Source of the DNA: Phytopythium helicoides
Lineage: Eukaryota > Oomycota > Peronosporomycetes > Pythiales > Pythiaceae
Assembly: GCA_024867545.1 (NCBI GenBank)
Contig: JANFNE010000030.1
Location: forward strand, 372,001 to 436,000
Direction: 5' to 3'
Length of the DNA stretch: 64,000 nt
Below the pieces are notes generated by a model that was not told the origin of the DNA, did not search any database, and saw only the letters and a program-made list of their open reading frames with translations. Position numbers and translations under genes: made by a program. Positions 1-13,339 of this stretch are shown here, in pieces. How positions within the stretch are numbered: position 1 is the first letter of the stretch; every line of letters starts with the position of its first letter.

Positions 1-47
1 GATAGTCTGTCTTTAGCTGTTTGCTGCATGACTTTTCTTGCACGTAC

Positions 48-947
48 CACAACGGTGAAGTAAAACGAAAACATGACGGACCATGTTTCCGTCTGGCAGT
101 CGGCTGAAGACATTCGTGTGATACTGTCATCGCTGCAGGTGTAGAGATGGGCAAAGCCGTTGTGTGTGAAGATCGGCATCTCGCCCAGCGTCTCAAGGAA
201 AAACATGACGGACGCGCCAACCATGATCATGAGCAGAATCTTGATCCCGAGTCGCACCATCATCCACGCTTTTGTCGAGCGCGGTAGGTGCTTCTCGATC
301 TCCATGTAGCTGCGAAGGATGAACACGGGCCTCATGATAGAAAAGTCGAGCCACGAGCGACTTTCGACGCCATTGACAACCTTTGTGGGTCCAAAGCCAA
401 CCTCGAACGTGGATGCGAGGCACAGGATCTCGATCAGCGTCAGCGGCGAGATGCAGTAGAGCACCTTGTACCGCGAGGCCAGGAACCGCACGACGTCATC
501 GGCGAGTGCGAGAAGGTAGAATACCAGCACCGTGTAGTAGTGCCAGTCAGACACGTCGTAGGACTGGCAGCGCGAGAGCGTGATGCCGTAGATGACGAAG
601 GACACGATGAGCTGGAAGGGCCGGTTCTGCTCGTCAAGGCACGGAAAAGACTCGTTAGCCGTCTCGAGTGGCGCGCGTCAACTCGTAGAGCACCGCACAA
701 TGAAGGCGGCTGTGCGAGACGTGCGCGCCCAGCGCCGCAGACTGAGCGAAAAGCCGATCTCGCCCTTCCGGAGCCGCTTCTTGCTGCGCGCCGACGCGAC
801 CGACCAGCCGCACGCGAAGGCCACGAGCGCCGCCAGCACGTAGGCGCCGTACTCGACCTGCGTCTGCGTGTGCGCCCATGAGGCCACGCAGCGCGGCGCG
901 TGCGAGGCGTTGCTGGCCGAGAACTCGTTGACGCAGATCATGCCCAT
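48..947 (-). CDS. Putative K+ channel of the voltage-gated/BK-like superfamily, N-terminal part (runs off the window)
   Basis: Two exons are visible. Exon 1 (947-699) starts at MGMICVNEF and carries a first membrane segment (YGAYVLAALVAFACGW) followed by a basic stretch. A 72-bp GT..AG intron (698-627) leads into exon 2 (626-48). Exon 2 holds further hydrophobic helices (LIVSFVIYGI, YYTVLVFYLLALADDVVRFL), an S4-like segment with spaced arginines and lysines, and a helix resembling S5 (KILLMIMVGASVMFFLE). It ends with WSVMFSFYFTVV at a GTACGT donor (47-42), just where the pore helix and selectivity filter would follow. The arrangement, an extra N-terminal helix before S1-S5, fits Slo/BK-like channels, but the selectivity filter and any regulatory tail lie outside the window. 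Another six-helix cation channel cannot be excluded. Confidence 0.55.
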
Positions 948-1884
948 GGCCGGCGGTGCTGCCGGGCAGAGTGGGAGGAGGCGTCGGACTGAATGAGCGG
1001 TTCGTCCCGTAAATAGGTGGCTCGAAGATCATTTTGGGTGTATAAATGTTGGTAGTTTGGGTTGAGAAGCTTTGAAATGGCTATTTTATAGGTATTTATG
1101 GACGTCGTTTAGTTGATTTGGGCACTAGAATGTGTTGTTTTGGTGGTATTGTGTCCAGTTCGCCACGTCTGACGCCAGCGTCCTGCCATCTCGACGCTCG
1201 CTTGTTTGCCAAGCAAGGCTTGGTCGTGTCAACGGGGAGCCTCTCGTGCTGCCGCAGCAATTCTGCTTGCTGTTGACAATTCTGTGACCGATTGTTCGCA
1301 GCAACCGCATCACAGTGTGAATTGTGCTTTTGGTCAGCTTTGCTCAACGAATGCATACTGTACTCTCTAGCTACATGTCGTGGTGTTCAACAACAATGAA
1401 GGGCACACGCAGGCAATGGATAAATGGTGGTGAAAGGTGCTCAAGAATGTGGCGCTGAGACAGGTCAAGACGCAGGCACTAAGCAAGTCCGCGCTTGGTT
1501 TAAATTCGCCTGGTTTGGTATTCGTGGCTACGACTGTAACTCGCCCAAGGCACGGGTGGCGAGCTCCAATATAAGAACCACGGAGGCGCAGCAAGTAGCA
1601 GCTGCCCCACAGGACACACACGCATGCACACAACACACAGTACACACAGCAAACTCAGCGATGAAGCCTTGACACTTCTCCTCCACGTAGCAAAAGTCCA
1701 ACTGATCCACTCCGACGAAGTGTCGGGTGTCCAAATCCGAATTGGTTGGCTACAATTCTCCCCCGTTATTACGTGGTAGACCTTATTTCAGCATACCAAA
1801 ATCGCCTACTTTTAGCCTACTTTATTACAAAAAACATACCACCAGATGGAGCCGGCAAAACTGCCATGACGTCGACGAGCGCAG
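948..1884. other. Intergenic region between channel-like gene and HAT1
   Basis: No open frame here shows recognisable protein character; the short frames on both strands are cysteine- or arginine-rich and lack family motifs. The region separates two divergently transcribed genes and should hold both promoters. An alternative HAT1 start exists at 1866 in another frame; its peptide (MTSTSADDQEPATEA) looks like a plausible N-terminus, so the HAT1 5' end may contain a one-base sequence error. Confidence 0.5.
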
Positions 1885-3694
1885 ATGACCAGGAGCCGGC
1901 GACCGAAGCGCGTGCGCTTCGCCTGCTCCGCGTCGGCGAACGAGGCCACGCGGCTGAGCATCGGTGGGTTACGCAGCTGCTGCTGCGCTGGCGCTCGCCT
2001 CTCCGCGGTTTTCGCTCACGAATTGGTGGCCGACGACCCGCCAGCGACGGCGAGCGCGCAAGTTGAAGCCGGCGAGCTGCAGCCGTTCGCACCGAAGTTC
2101 ACGTACCACGCGTTCGGCACGGACGAGGTCGTGGAGGGCTACGAGGGTCTGCGCATCTCCGTGTGCTTCAGTGCGTTCGACTTTGGCGCGTGGCTGGAAG
2201 TTGCGTTCGAGGACAAGCAGTCGTCGTGAGTGACAATCGCCTGGCACCCAACGACACCTCCACCGCGCTCATTAATCGCTCGCCTCCATCTGTATCCTAC
2301 AGCGCAGATGATGTCGTCGACAAGCTGAAAGGATCGCTCCCGGGGTCCTTTACGCAGGACAAGGAGCAGTTTGTGGCGGGAATCAAGGCGGTTGAGCAGG
2401 AAGGCAAGTATGCACCGCCAGGAAGGTGTGTGAGCAGCTACAGCATAAACGGAGACGACGCATCGAGTCGGAAGTTTGAGATCTATGAACTCAAGCTGGA
2501 GGACAACAAACCAGCACAGCAGCTACACGCCAACCTCCAGACGCTGTCGCTGTGGTTCATTGAAGGTACCCTGGCTGTCCTTGCGATTAGATCCGCTGTG
2601 ATGGCTAAACGTTGCTGCGCGCAGGTGCGGATGCGATCGACGTCACGGATGCAAGGTGGATCGTCTACGTGCTTTACGAGCGCCCAAAGTCTGGAGCGTT
2701 CGCTCCGGTGGGTTTCATCACGGTTTTCAAGTTCTTCAATCCGCTTGGCCGAAAAGCGCCGTACTGCAAACCCGATCAGCACGAGACGCGACGTATCTGC
2801 CAAGCATTGATCTTCCCGCCGTATCAGCGCCAAGGTAGCGTGCTATGTACATGTCGTAGTGGTAGTGTTGTGTTCCGTCTCGGGTTGTTGTGGGTGACGG
2901 ACTCGCGAACAAGTGTTTCGTGGCGGATCGAGGCAACTGACTTCCTCTCGTTTTGGCGTGTTGATAGGCCATTGTGAGCGACTTGTTCAGCACATCCTGG
3001 CTGACGCCGTGGCAAATCCTACCATCTACGAAGTGACTGTTGAGGACCCAGTGCCAGCTTTCTCAAGCGTACGTGCTTTGTGTACTATCCAATGCGGGCA
3101 CATCTGAGATGCAGTGGCTGTTGATTGATTGATCTGATTGAAACCATGGATTCCGCAGCTTCGAGACCTGATCGACGTCAAGAACTGCGTCAAGCACGAG
3201 TTCTTCTCGCTTCCACCGAACACAGCCGCGGATGCTCCAGGCAAGGGCACTGCATCACTTCAGCTGAACGATATCTACGCGGTCCAGCAGGTGCGTCCGC
3301 TTTGGCTTCAACCACACACTACGGCGCCAAAATTTTTCCTTGTCCGTTAGTGGGTGGCTAGACCGCTTGCAAGATGCACTCACGACTGTTTTCTGTCGTT
3401 CATGCCGCTTGCCTGTCGCGTTTTCCCGCCACCGTCGCCGTACGTTTGAAGAGACTCAAGATCACGCAGCGCCAGGTGCAGACGAGTTACGAGGCGCTCA
3501 AGCTGCGTTTCGTGGACCGCAGCGACCCCGAGCAGCTCAAAAAGTACCGTCTAGAGGTCAAGAAGCGTCTGCACAAGCAGCACACGGAGGAGCTGGACGG
3601 CATGGGCAGTGCCGAGCGCCGCAAGGCCTTCCTGGACGCCGAGTACCAGAAGCTCGAGGCGCATTACTCGCGACTGCTCGCGCGGCTCCCGTGA
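1885..3694 (+). CDS. HAT1: Histone acetyltransferase type B catalytic subunit
   Basis: Spliced model: 1885-2225, 2303-2565, 2625-2834, 2968-3068, 3159-3290 and 3452-3694, about 429 aa (human HAT1 is 419 aa). All five introns are GT..AG and the frame closes exactly. The N-terminal HAT1 domain is seen as FTYHAFGTDEVVEGYEGL and FEIYELKLED, followed by LQTLSLWFIEGADAIDVTD and VGFITVFKFFNPLG. The GNAT acetyl-CoA loop reads PPYQRQGHCERL across the third intron, then the EDP motif (VTVEDPVPAF) and LRDLIDV. The C-terminal helical domain (QRQVQTSYEALKLRF) matches the family. HAT1 acetylates newly made H4 at K5/K12 before chromatin assembly. The usual G/A that ends the Q/R-x-x-G-x-G/A motif is C here. 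The exact start is uncertain (1885 against 1866 in another frame). Confidence 0.9.
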
Positions 3695-3784
3695 GAAAAC
3701 GCGATTTCTTTCTCCTGTCCGCATTTTGCTCCAATGATCACGCGCCATATGCCCAAAGTCGCTGTTAAACCCCTGTACATCTAG

Positions 3785-3861
3785 CCAATCGTAGCGCGGA
3801 GAAACGGCTGGATTCCAGAAAAATTGCGATTCTAGTCGTCTTTCGCGCCTTTTCAGCCAAT
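3785..3861 (+). promoter_or_regulatory. Two CCAAT boxes upstream of the STE20-like kinase
   Basis: GCCAATC occurs with CCAAT at 3785-3789 and again at 3857-3861, about 300 and 225 bp upstream of the kinase start codon and just after HAT1. CCAAT boxes bind NF-Y type factors in eukaryotes; their use here is inferred from motif and position only. Confidence 0.4.
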
Positions 3862-4085
3862 CGCTCGCGAGGAACGAAAAAAGTGTGGCGATTGACGACC
3901 TCTACACACAAACAGCACTGCAAGACAGGCGGCGGAAGCAACGAGCCGAGTCGAGACGAGCAGCTCCGTGGCTGTCGCTCGCCTCTCCAGCGCCTGCAGC
4001 TCCCCTCTCTCTCCCTTCATCTCCCCGCTCTGCTAGTGGGGCTCGGGGGTCGCGCGGAGTCGGCCAGAGTTTCTTTCGCGACGAT

Positions 4086-6590
<2,505 letters not shown>

Positions 6591-6796
6591 GATTATTGGT
6601 AAATGCGAGCCGTGAGTTGTATCAACAGAAATCGTTTTGTTCAAAACAAATTGGTTGCTGCATTGTGTCTTCTCCCTCACTCGGCCACAGCCTTCCGCTT
6701 TCTAATATCAGAGAACACACTACACAGAGAGCGTGGCTTGCCGAGTTGGGGGACAATACATAATTCTAAATTGCCTCCACGGCCATGGTCGCTTCA

Positions 6797-9700
6797 TCAC
6801 TTCCACCGTGGAGGTGGATGGTCGCCGCTCCTTGCCACCCGGACACGACTGGCAGTGGCAACGGTCGTCGCAGTGCTGTTCAGGCTGCTGACACTGCTGA
6901 CGCTGCTACGTGACGGGCTATCAGCTCCGTGCAGGCTAGTGCTGCTGCTACTTCGGCCTGTCGCACCAATTCCAGACAACCGCGGCCCCATGGGCTTCCG
7001 TACAACGGCACTGCGAGACTGCGATAGCTTGGGGCGACTGGAGCTCGACGACTGGGCGATTGGCATAGTCTCATTCTCCTCCGCTTGATTGTTTTCCGGG
7101 CCGGTGCTGCTTCGTGACTTTTTCATCGGTGGAGAAGCCGTAGTGCGTGGGATGAGTGCTGACGTATTTCGCTGCCGAGTCTCTGTCAGCAACTGCCGCA
7201 GCTTCTTGATCTCATCTTCGCGATCGTGCAGTTGACGCTGCAGCGATTCATGCTGAGATGTAGACACACGCGTTGTTGATTTCAATTCTCGCAGCGACCG
7301 CTGAGCCGCCTCACGCTGATCTGCCTCACGCTGCCGGGCTTCGCGCTCAAGCTTTAGTTGAGCACTGAGCTCGTCGTTGATACGCTTCAGCGCGTCGTTC
7401 TGGCCGCGGAGGCCAACGTTTTGCGTTTCAGCAGCCTTCACACGGCTCGCAATCCCGGCGTTAGCGCGCTCTGACTGGTTTTTCTGCTCACGTTTCTATA
7501 AACCAAACAAGCTAACGTCAGAATATCAAAAATGACTCGTCCGTGACTTGCACTACCACTCACCAGCGCAATCGACGCCTGCTGAGCTTGCTTCAGCTTG
7601 CGTGCAGCGATTTGCGCCTGCTGCTTCAGTGACTGGATTTCTGAGAACGCCTTCTTTGCCGACAAGATATCTTTCTTGTTCTTCACAATGGCGTTTCGGC
7701 CAACCACGATGTTACGCACACGCTCCGCGAGCTGCAGAGATCTATACGTCTCGCTTGCTGAGCCAATCGTTGGGCCGACATTGACGATCATGACCGTCTT
7801 GCTCGACGAGTTGAGAACGTCCTGCAATAGGTACGTAAGCTTGGAGTTACGATACGGCACGTGTGCAGCCTTCTTGTCAAGAGCCTCCATCACATCTGCA
7901 AGCGCCGAGAGCGACTTGTTGATGTGCGCAGCTTCGCGAAGCATATCTCCAGACACATGGCTCTTCTTGACGCGCTCCGATCCGGCCAAGTCCACCAGGT
8001 ACAATTTGCCAAATGCCTCAACTTCTTCCTCTGAATCGCCCACGTCTGTCATGTCACTCGATACTCGCAGCTGCGAGATCTCAACGATGACGATACTGTG
8101 CGATCGACTGCTGTGCATATTCATGTCCGTTCGACCAGTCACACGGTTAGTCTGAGCCTTGCGCAGCACCTCGATGGTTTGTTCAGGAGACGACACAGTC
8201 GTCATCGTGAGGTCCGGTACGCAAATATCGCCCGAGGTAGCACTCTGTCGAATCTCAAGAGCCTTTGGGTTCTCTGGACTCACGAGGTCCCGCAACGCAT
8301 CGTTGTACACCTCCAGCACACCCACTTGGACGCGAATTGTGCGTCTCCTGACGAGTTGGAAGATTTAGCTGCTGCAATGTCTCCCTTGACATCATCAACT
8401 TCCATAGCGTTCTCTCCCTCCATTTCCGGAGCGGCGCAGACAGTTCCTTTGAGTGTGATCGACTGGAAAATGTGATTCACGACCCTGTAATTGAGACCAG
8501 GGTCGCTTGGAGTGCCCTCCATCGTATAGGTCTTGCCGGAGCCGGTTTGACCATACGCAAAGATACAAGCCTTGAATCCGTCCACGACTGACTGGGCGAT
8601 CGGCTCGACCTCGCGGAACACGTCGTTTTGTGTCTCTTCGGGGCCCAGAATCCGATCAAAAGTGAACACTTTCCACTGTGCGCTTCCGCTCTCCGAGATC
8701 TCCATGTCTGCATCAGAGTCGTTGTTATCACCAAACACCCGTTCAGCGCGAATGTCCATCGCTGCAAGATCCGAATGATTGATCACATTCACAGGCAATC
8801 TTCGAGCTTTGGGACTTTTCGAGCTCGTCGCTGATGATCGGACGCACGCGGCAGAACACCTGGATGTTTCCGCAAACAGTCTGAAGGCGAGACAACAGCT
8901 GCGCATTCCGCGTACGCTCTGCGAGGTACTTTCGCGCAAGCTGCTCTGGGGAAAAGTTCTCTTTCAGGAGGTCGGACGACACTCGCTTCTTGTGGTTGAC
9001 TAGCAACGTAGAGCGCTGGGATGGAAGGCCATCCTCATTACGAAGCCTGGTATTCTCGGCAGTTAGAGATGCGATTGATGTTCGAAGCGACTCAATCTCG
9101 AGTAGCAACCGCTTTGGGTCAAATTGTTTATCCACCTCCGAGTTGGTAGATACTATCGAGGCGCGCTCGAGTTCAGCAGCCTTCTTTGTTGCCTCTTCTA
9201 ACTGGTGCGCAGATCAGAGTTGACGTCATGTAATTGCTCGACCTGTTTTTGGTTCTGCGAGATCTCATCGCGATCCACCTGAATCTTCGCCTCAAGGTCG
9301 GCCAACTCCTTCTTGCTCTCATTGAGAAGCATCGTAAGTGTGGAAACCTCTTCCTCCAGCTCAGTGACGCGCTGGGTTTCCTGCTCTAACTTGCTCTCAA
9401 GAACCGTCTCAGTCTCCATCAAGTCGTCACACTTGCTCTGGGCTTCAGCTGCTTCCCCCGACAAGGCGCACAATCTCGTCCATCTTGTCTTCGTAGTTCT
9501 GAACTAGTTCATCGTGGCGGCCAGAAAGCTCGCTCTTTTGTTCCTGTAGAACAGCCATCTCCGTCTTGAGGGTGGTCGATTCCTCTTGCAGTCGCTGGAT
9601 CTCCAGATCCCGAGTGCGAATCTCCTTTGACTTTTCGATCAGCTCGTCGGTCATCTCCATTATTTCCGTCTCCATGACCTCTGCCTGTGCCAGCGTCGCC

Positions 9701-10552
9701 TGGAGCTCCGAGATCTCTGCTTCCAGCTGGACGCGCAAGTCTGTCTCGTCCTGGACGCGCGCCGACAAAGCATCGATTTCCGCGTGCAGTGACGCGATCA
9801 GCTCCTCGCGGTCGATCTCGTCACGCTCATGCAACGTGGACCTGCGCACTTGGTACCGCTCGTCCTCGTCCTCGTCGTCCACGTCAATGTCTCGGTGTCG
9901 GCGTCGTCGTCGTCCGAGCGCGTGGCGGCACTGCCGCTGCTGTCAGTCCACTGCGCAGGTCTTGGCGCCGCCCGTGGTGTCGACCTTCTGCTGCAGCACG
10001 AACAGCTCCGACTTGAGGTCCATGATCTCGGTGCGGAAGCGCTCGGTGGCGAGCTCGTGCGCGCGCTGCAGCTCCTCCTGGTCGCTGAGCAAAAAGACCT
10101 TGTCCTCCATCTCTCGCTCTAGCTTGTGCTGCAGGTCCTCCTCGGTGGCCTGCAGGATGCGCACCTGCGTCTGCAGGTCGTCCTGCTCCTGCTCGAGCCT
10201 GCGCTTGGCAGCCGCCACGCCGGCGAGCTCGCCCTTGAGCGTGGCGAGCGCCTCATCGCTGGCGCGCAGCTGCGCCTGCGCCTCCTCGAGGCCGGCTGCG
10301 CGCCAGCGTCAGGTCCCGCTCGAGCTGCTGGTTGCGCGCGGCCAGCTGCACGCCGCGCTTCTCGGCGCGCGCGAGCTCCTGCTCGAGCTCGACCTCTAGC
10401 TCGTGGCTCGACTGCGTGTAGTCGTCGTACTCGTCCTGCACGGCCTTGAGCTCCTGGCGCGCCCGCTGCAGCTCAGCGCGCAGGTACACGGCGTCCGCCA
10501 TGTCTGCGGCCGTCGCCGAGTCGAGCCGCCTGCCGCCTGCGCCGCCCGTCAT
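6797..10552 (-). CDS. Kinesin-14-like motor protein with long N-terminal coiled coil (frame-disrupted)
   Basis: Read from 10552 downward. A long heptad-rich coiled coil (about 10.5-8.9 kb, interrupted by an acidic DDEDEDE patch) precedes the neck motif GNIQVFCRVRP, typical of kinesin-14. The motor follows: P-loop AYGQTGSGKTYTMEG, switch I NMHSSRSHS, switch II YLVDLAGSERV and HVPYRNSKLTYLLQD. After the motor comes another coiled coil and a basic, Ser-rich tail ending at 6797. One clean intron is visible (7563-7496). Kinesin-14s usually have their motor at the extreme C-terminus, so the ~300-residue tail is notable. The frame shifts near 10300, near 9945 and 9890 (a compensating pair around a TGA at 9943), near 9466, 9207, 8805 and 8340. 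Each is a one-base change, so this is either sequence error or a decaying gene. Minus-end-directed microtubule transport is the expected role. Confidence 0.8.
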
Positions 10553-10974
10553 GGACTATTTCGGTCGGCGAGAACGCGGCGGCAGCGACCGCGGGGGATG
10601 GGGCGAGAACGCGGCCGATACTGAGCGCCAGTCACCGCGGAGGAGAAACCGACGCCTCCGCTTGGAGAAGGTGCGGCGGCTTCTTCCTCTCTGCCGGCTC
10701 GACGCGGAACCAGGTGGCCAGCGGAAGCCCGCGACGACTTGATCTGAGTATACCCCCCGGCGTGTCGTCTGGCCGGTTGTCGGACCGCCAAGCGAACATT
10801 GGCATGGGAACGCATGTTGTTGATTGGATGAAAGTTGGAGGGTTATTTTGGCCTATCAAAACGCGCTGGAATCTTTTGACGATCTTCCGTCACGAGGAGG
10901 TGCCAAGGGCGACGTACCCCCTCGCCCACTCATCACTTCGCCGACTTCGCAGCCCTCCGAGCCCTCCACTCAGC
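10553..10974. promoter_or_regulatory. Divergent intergenic region between kinesin and acid phosphatase
   Basis: About 420 bp separates the kinesin start (minus) from the phosphatase start (plus), so both promoters must lie here. An inverted CCAAT (ATTGG) in GTTGTTGATTGGATGAAA is at about 10817-10834. A similar GTTGTTGATTGGTTGAAAA lies upstream of the PPR gene (about 22308-22326), suggesting a shared promoter element. Confidence 0.4.
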
Positions 10975-12980
10975 ATGCGCGTCGCTCTGTTGGTGGCCGT
11001 GGGCTGCCTGTCGACGGCCTCGGCCGGCCACTACGACGGCTGGAAGCCGCATCGATACTGCAATGATCTGGACGGCATTGAGGCCGCGCGTGTGCCGCCG
11101 CTGACGGATGAGCAGGCGGAGCAGCTCGAGTCGCTCGAGCAAGTGCAGGTGGGTGCTTTGTCACTGCAAAATGAGGTTTGGTGGGTCGTTGTCTGACGAT
11201 GTGGTGGTGGTGAAAAGGTTCTGGCTCGGCATGGCGCGCGCGCGCCGTACGCTCGGCTGTTCTGCTGGGATGAGAAGCACCATAACCCCATGAACGCCGA
11301 GTGGACGTGCACGACCACGTCCGTGTCGGTGGGTTTGTAAATGGGAGGTCGTCGAGATGGTTGAGAGCGTGCTAATCTATCCGGCACTTTCGTGAACTGC
11401 AGTCCCAAGATATTGGCTTTGATGAGCCCGAGAAGGGATTTGGCCGACTGTACGGCAAGACCTACGTGGACGGGCTCAACATCCTTGACGGCAACTGCGT
11501 CGTCGGCGGGTTGCTACCTTTGGGTCGCCAGCAGCATCTCAAGAATGGGCTGTGGGTTCCATCACACTAAATCCATTCTCGCCAACTGAGGCTGATGGTA
11601 AATGGGTGTCATGGACGTCAACAGGTTCCTTCGCGATGCCTACATTGGCGAAGGCCCGCTGAAGATCTTCCCGACTGCAAATCTGGCTGTAAGTGTCTTC
11701 TTCATACTATCATTGTTGTGCATAGTAATGTTGACCTTTTTTTCCTTTGATTGTGACAGGATCTTTCGCTCGGCGACATCTACCTCGAAGGTGAGCAATT
11801 GAACTCTACACACAAAAATAAATAGCGCGCTCACCGTCGCCTCCCTACTCTCCTTAGCGATGACGAAGAGCGTACGCTAGGCTCCGGTCAGGCTTTGATC
11901 GACGGACTGTTCCCGCCAGATGGATCGCTCTCACGGCAGCTCCAGCGAATGCTTACTTGGCACGTGGCTGACATCTCGACCGACTACATTGACTCGAACC
12001 AGCGCATCTGCCCGATGATGGGGTTGATTGCCGACATTGCGACCTCTTCGGAGGAGTTCACAGGTGCACAACCGCCAGCCTGATATTGTCGAGCTAAACG
12101 AGCACTTTCAAGAACTCGTAGGCAACTTTTCGTGGGATTCGGTTTTGGAATGCCTCAGCGTTGCTCGCTGCAACGATCTGCCTCTACCAGATGGCATCGA
12201 TGAGGAGACGTTCACCAAGGTGTTCCATGAGGTTGAAGTGCGGCAAGGATTATTCCTGTCGCACAACGACTCGTGGTATGCCAAGGTTGCGATGCAGCCG
12301 CTTGCGCACGAGATTCTCAGTCGCGTCGACAAGGTGCTCAGTGGCGCCAAGCACGCACACAAGTTTGCCGTCACGATGGGTACGATCATATTCTTGTTCA
12401 CAACAACAACGATGTGTACAGCATGCGGATTTGTCTCACTCTACGATTGGGTTGTCCTTCCAGCCCACGATTCTACGTTGATGCCGTTCCTATCCGCTAT
12501 CCAACGCCAGAATTGGGATCGCACGTGGACGCCATATGCCGGCATGCTGATCCTGGAGCTCTACAAGACCAAGGCGGGGTCGCATGCAACTCGTATGGTG
12601 TTCCACGGCGAGCCCGTCATCATTCCCGAGTGCGGAGGCAGTGAGTTTGCACGTTTTAAACGTTTATCCCCATCATCAACGATATCTCGACTAAATCATG
12701 TGCTTTGCACCAGGCTTGTGCGACATCAAGGATTTTTTGAAGGCGTTCGAGTTCGCTCGCACCCCGCGCCACTGCAAGCTCCCGAAGGAAGCAGGACGAA
12801 GATACCCCATCTGCGTCTGCCCTTGCTTCGTCTCCGTCGTCGAGCAGCTTTGGTGCGTCGCAGTACCTGTCGACCTTCACCATCCTCGGCCTGGTTGCGC
12901 TCTGCGCCATTTTCGGCATCCGCTTGTACCGCTCCAACCGCCGCCTGAGCCGCGAGGAGATGTCGTCGCTGCTTGGATAG
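10975..12980 (+). CDS. Histidine acid phosphatase-like membrane protein
   Basis: Likely exons: 10975-11148, 11218-11328, 11403-11551, 11625-11688, 11760-11790, 11858-12379, 12464-12640 and 12714-12980. The start gives a signal peptide (MRVALLVAVGCLSTASA). Exon 2 begins with the catalytic signature LARHGARAPYARLFCW (RHGxRxP, phosphohistidine nucleophile). The second half of the active site, AHDSTL (the HD proton donor), is created by splicing out 12380-12463. Towards the C-terminus are WTPYAGMLILELY and a membrane helix (FTILGLVALCAIFGIRLY) followed by a short basic tail, so it is probably a type I membrane protein with a lumenal or extracellular active site. Three single-base frame problems are seen (about 11857, 12062, 12806, the last in a C4 run). 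Members of this clade include 2-phosphoxylose phosphatase-like enzymes; the substrate is unknown. Confidence 0.8.
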
Positions 12981-13339
12981 AACTGGCGGCGTGGATACGC
13001 GTCGGCACGTCGAAAGTTGTGAAACGACGCGTTGTTGATACGTTCGACGCTGGAACGCGTTGAAGTGAATCCATTTCGGTGCATAGGGCAATTCGTCCTG
13101 ATAAAACATTCAACTAGGCTCTTTACCCTAGTGTCAATTTTGCTGGGTGCGATTGTGTCACAACCAAGTGCGTGTCAGGTGGCGGTCGGCGGCCGATGCT
13201 CTCGGCCCCTCGGCGCCGCGCCTGGCGGCTGTGCCACCGCCATGCGCGTATTGCGATCGCTTCTCCGTCTCTTCCTTGTCAGAATGAGCCGTCGGCTGCG
13301 CTCAGGCGCCCAGTGGGGGCCGCGTTCCAGCATCGACAA

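Noticed and set aside
1367..1645. Cys/Leu-rich 92-codon minus-strand frame
   Set aside because: Composition reflects a CA/GT-rich stretch; no splice-compatible neighbours or homology.
9566..10399. Ser/Arg/Cys-rich plus-strand frames opposite the kinesin coiled coil
   Set aside because: They mirror the Glu/Gln/Leu-rich coiled-coil codons on the other strand.
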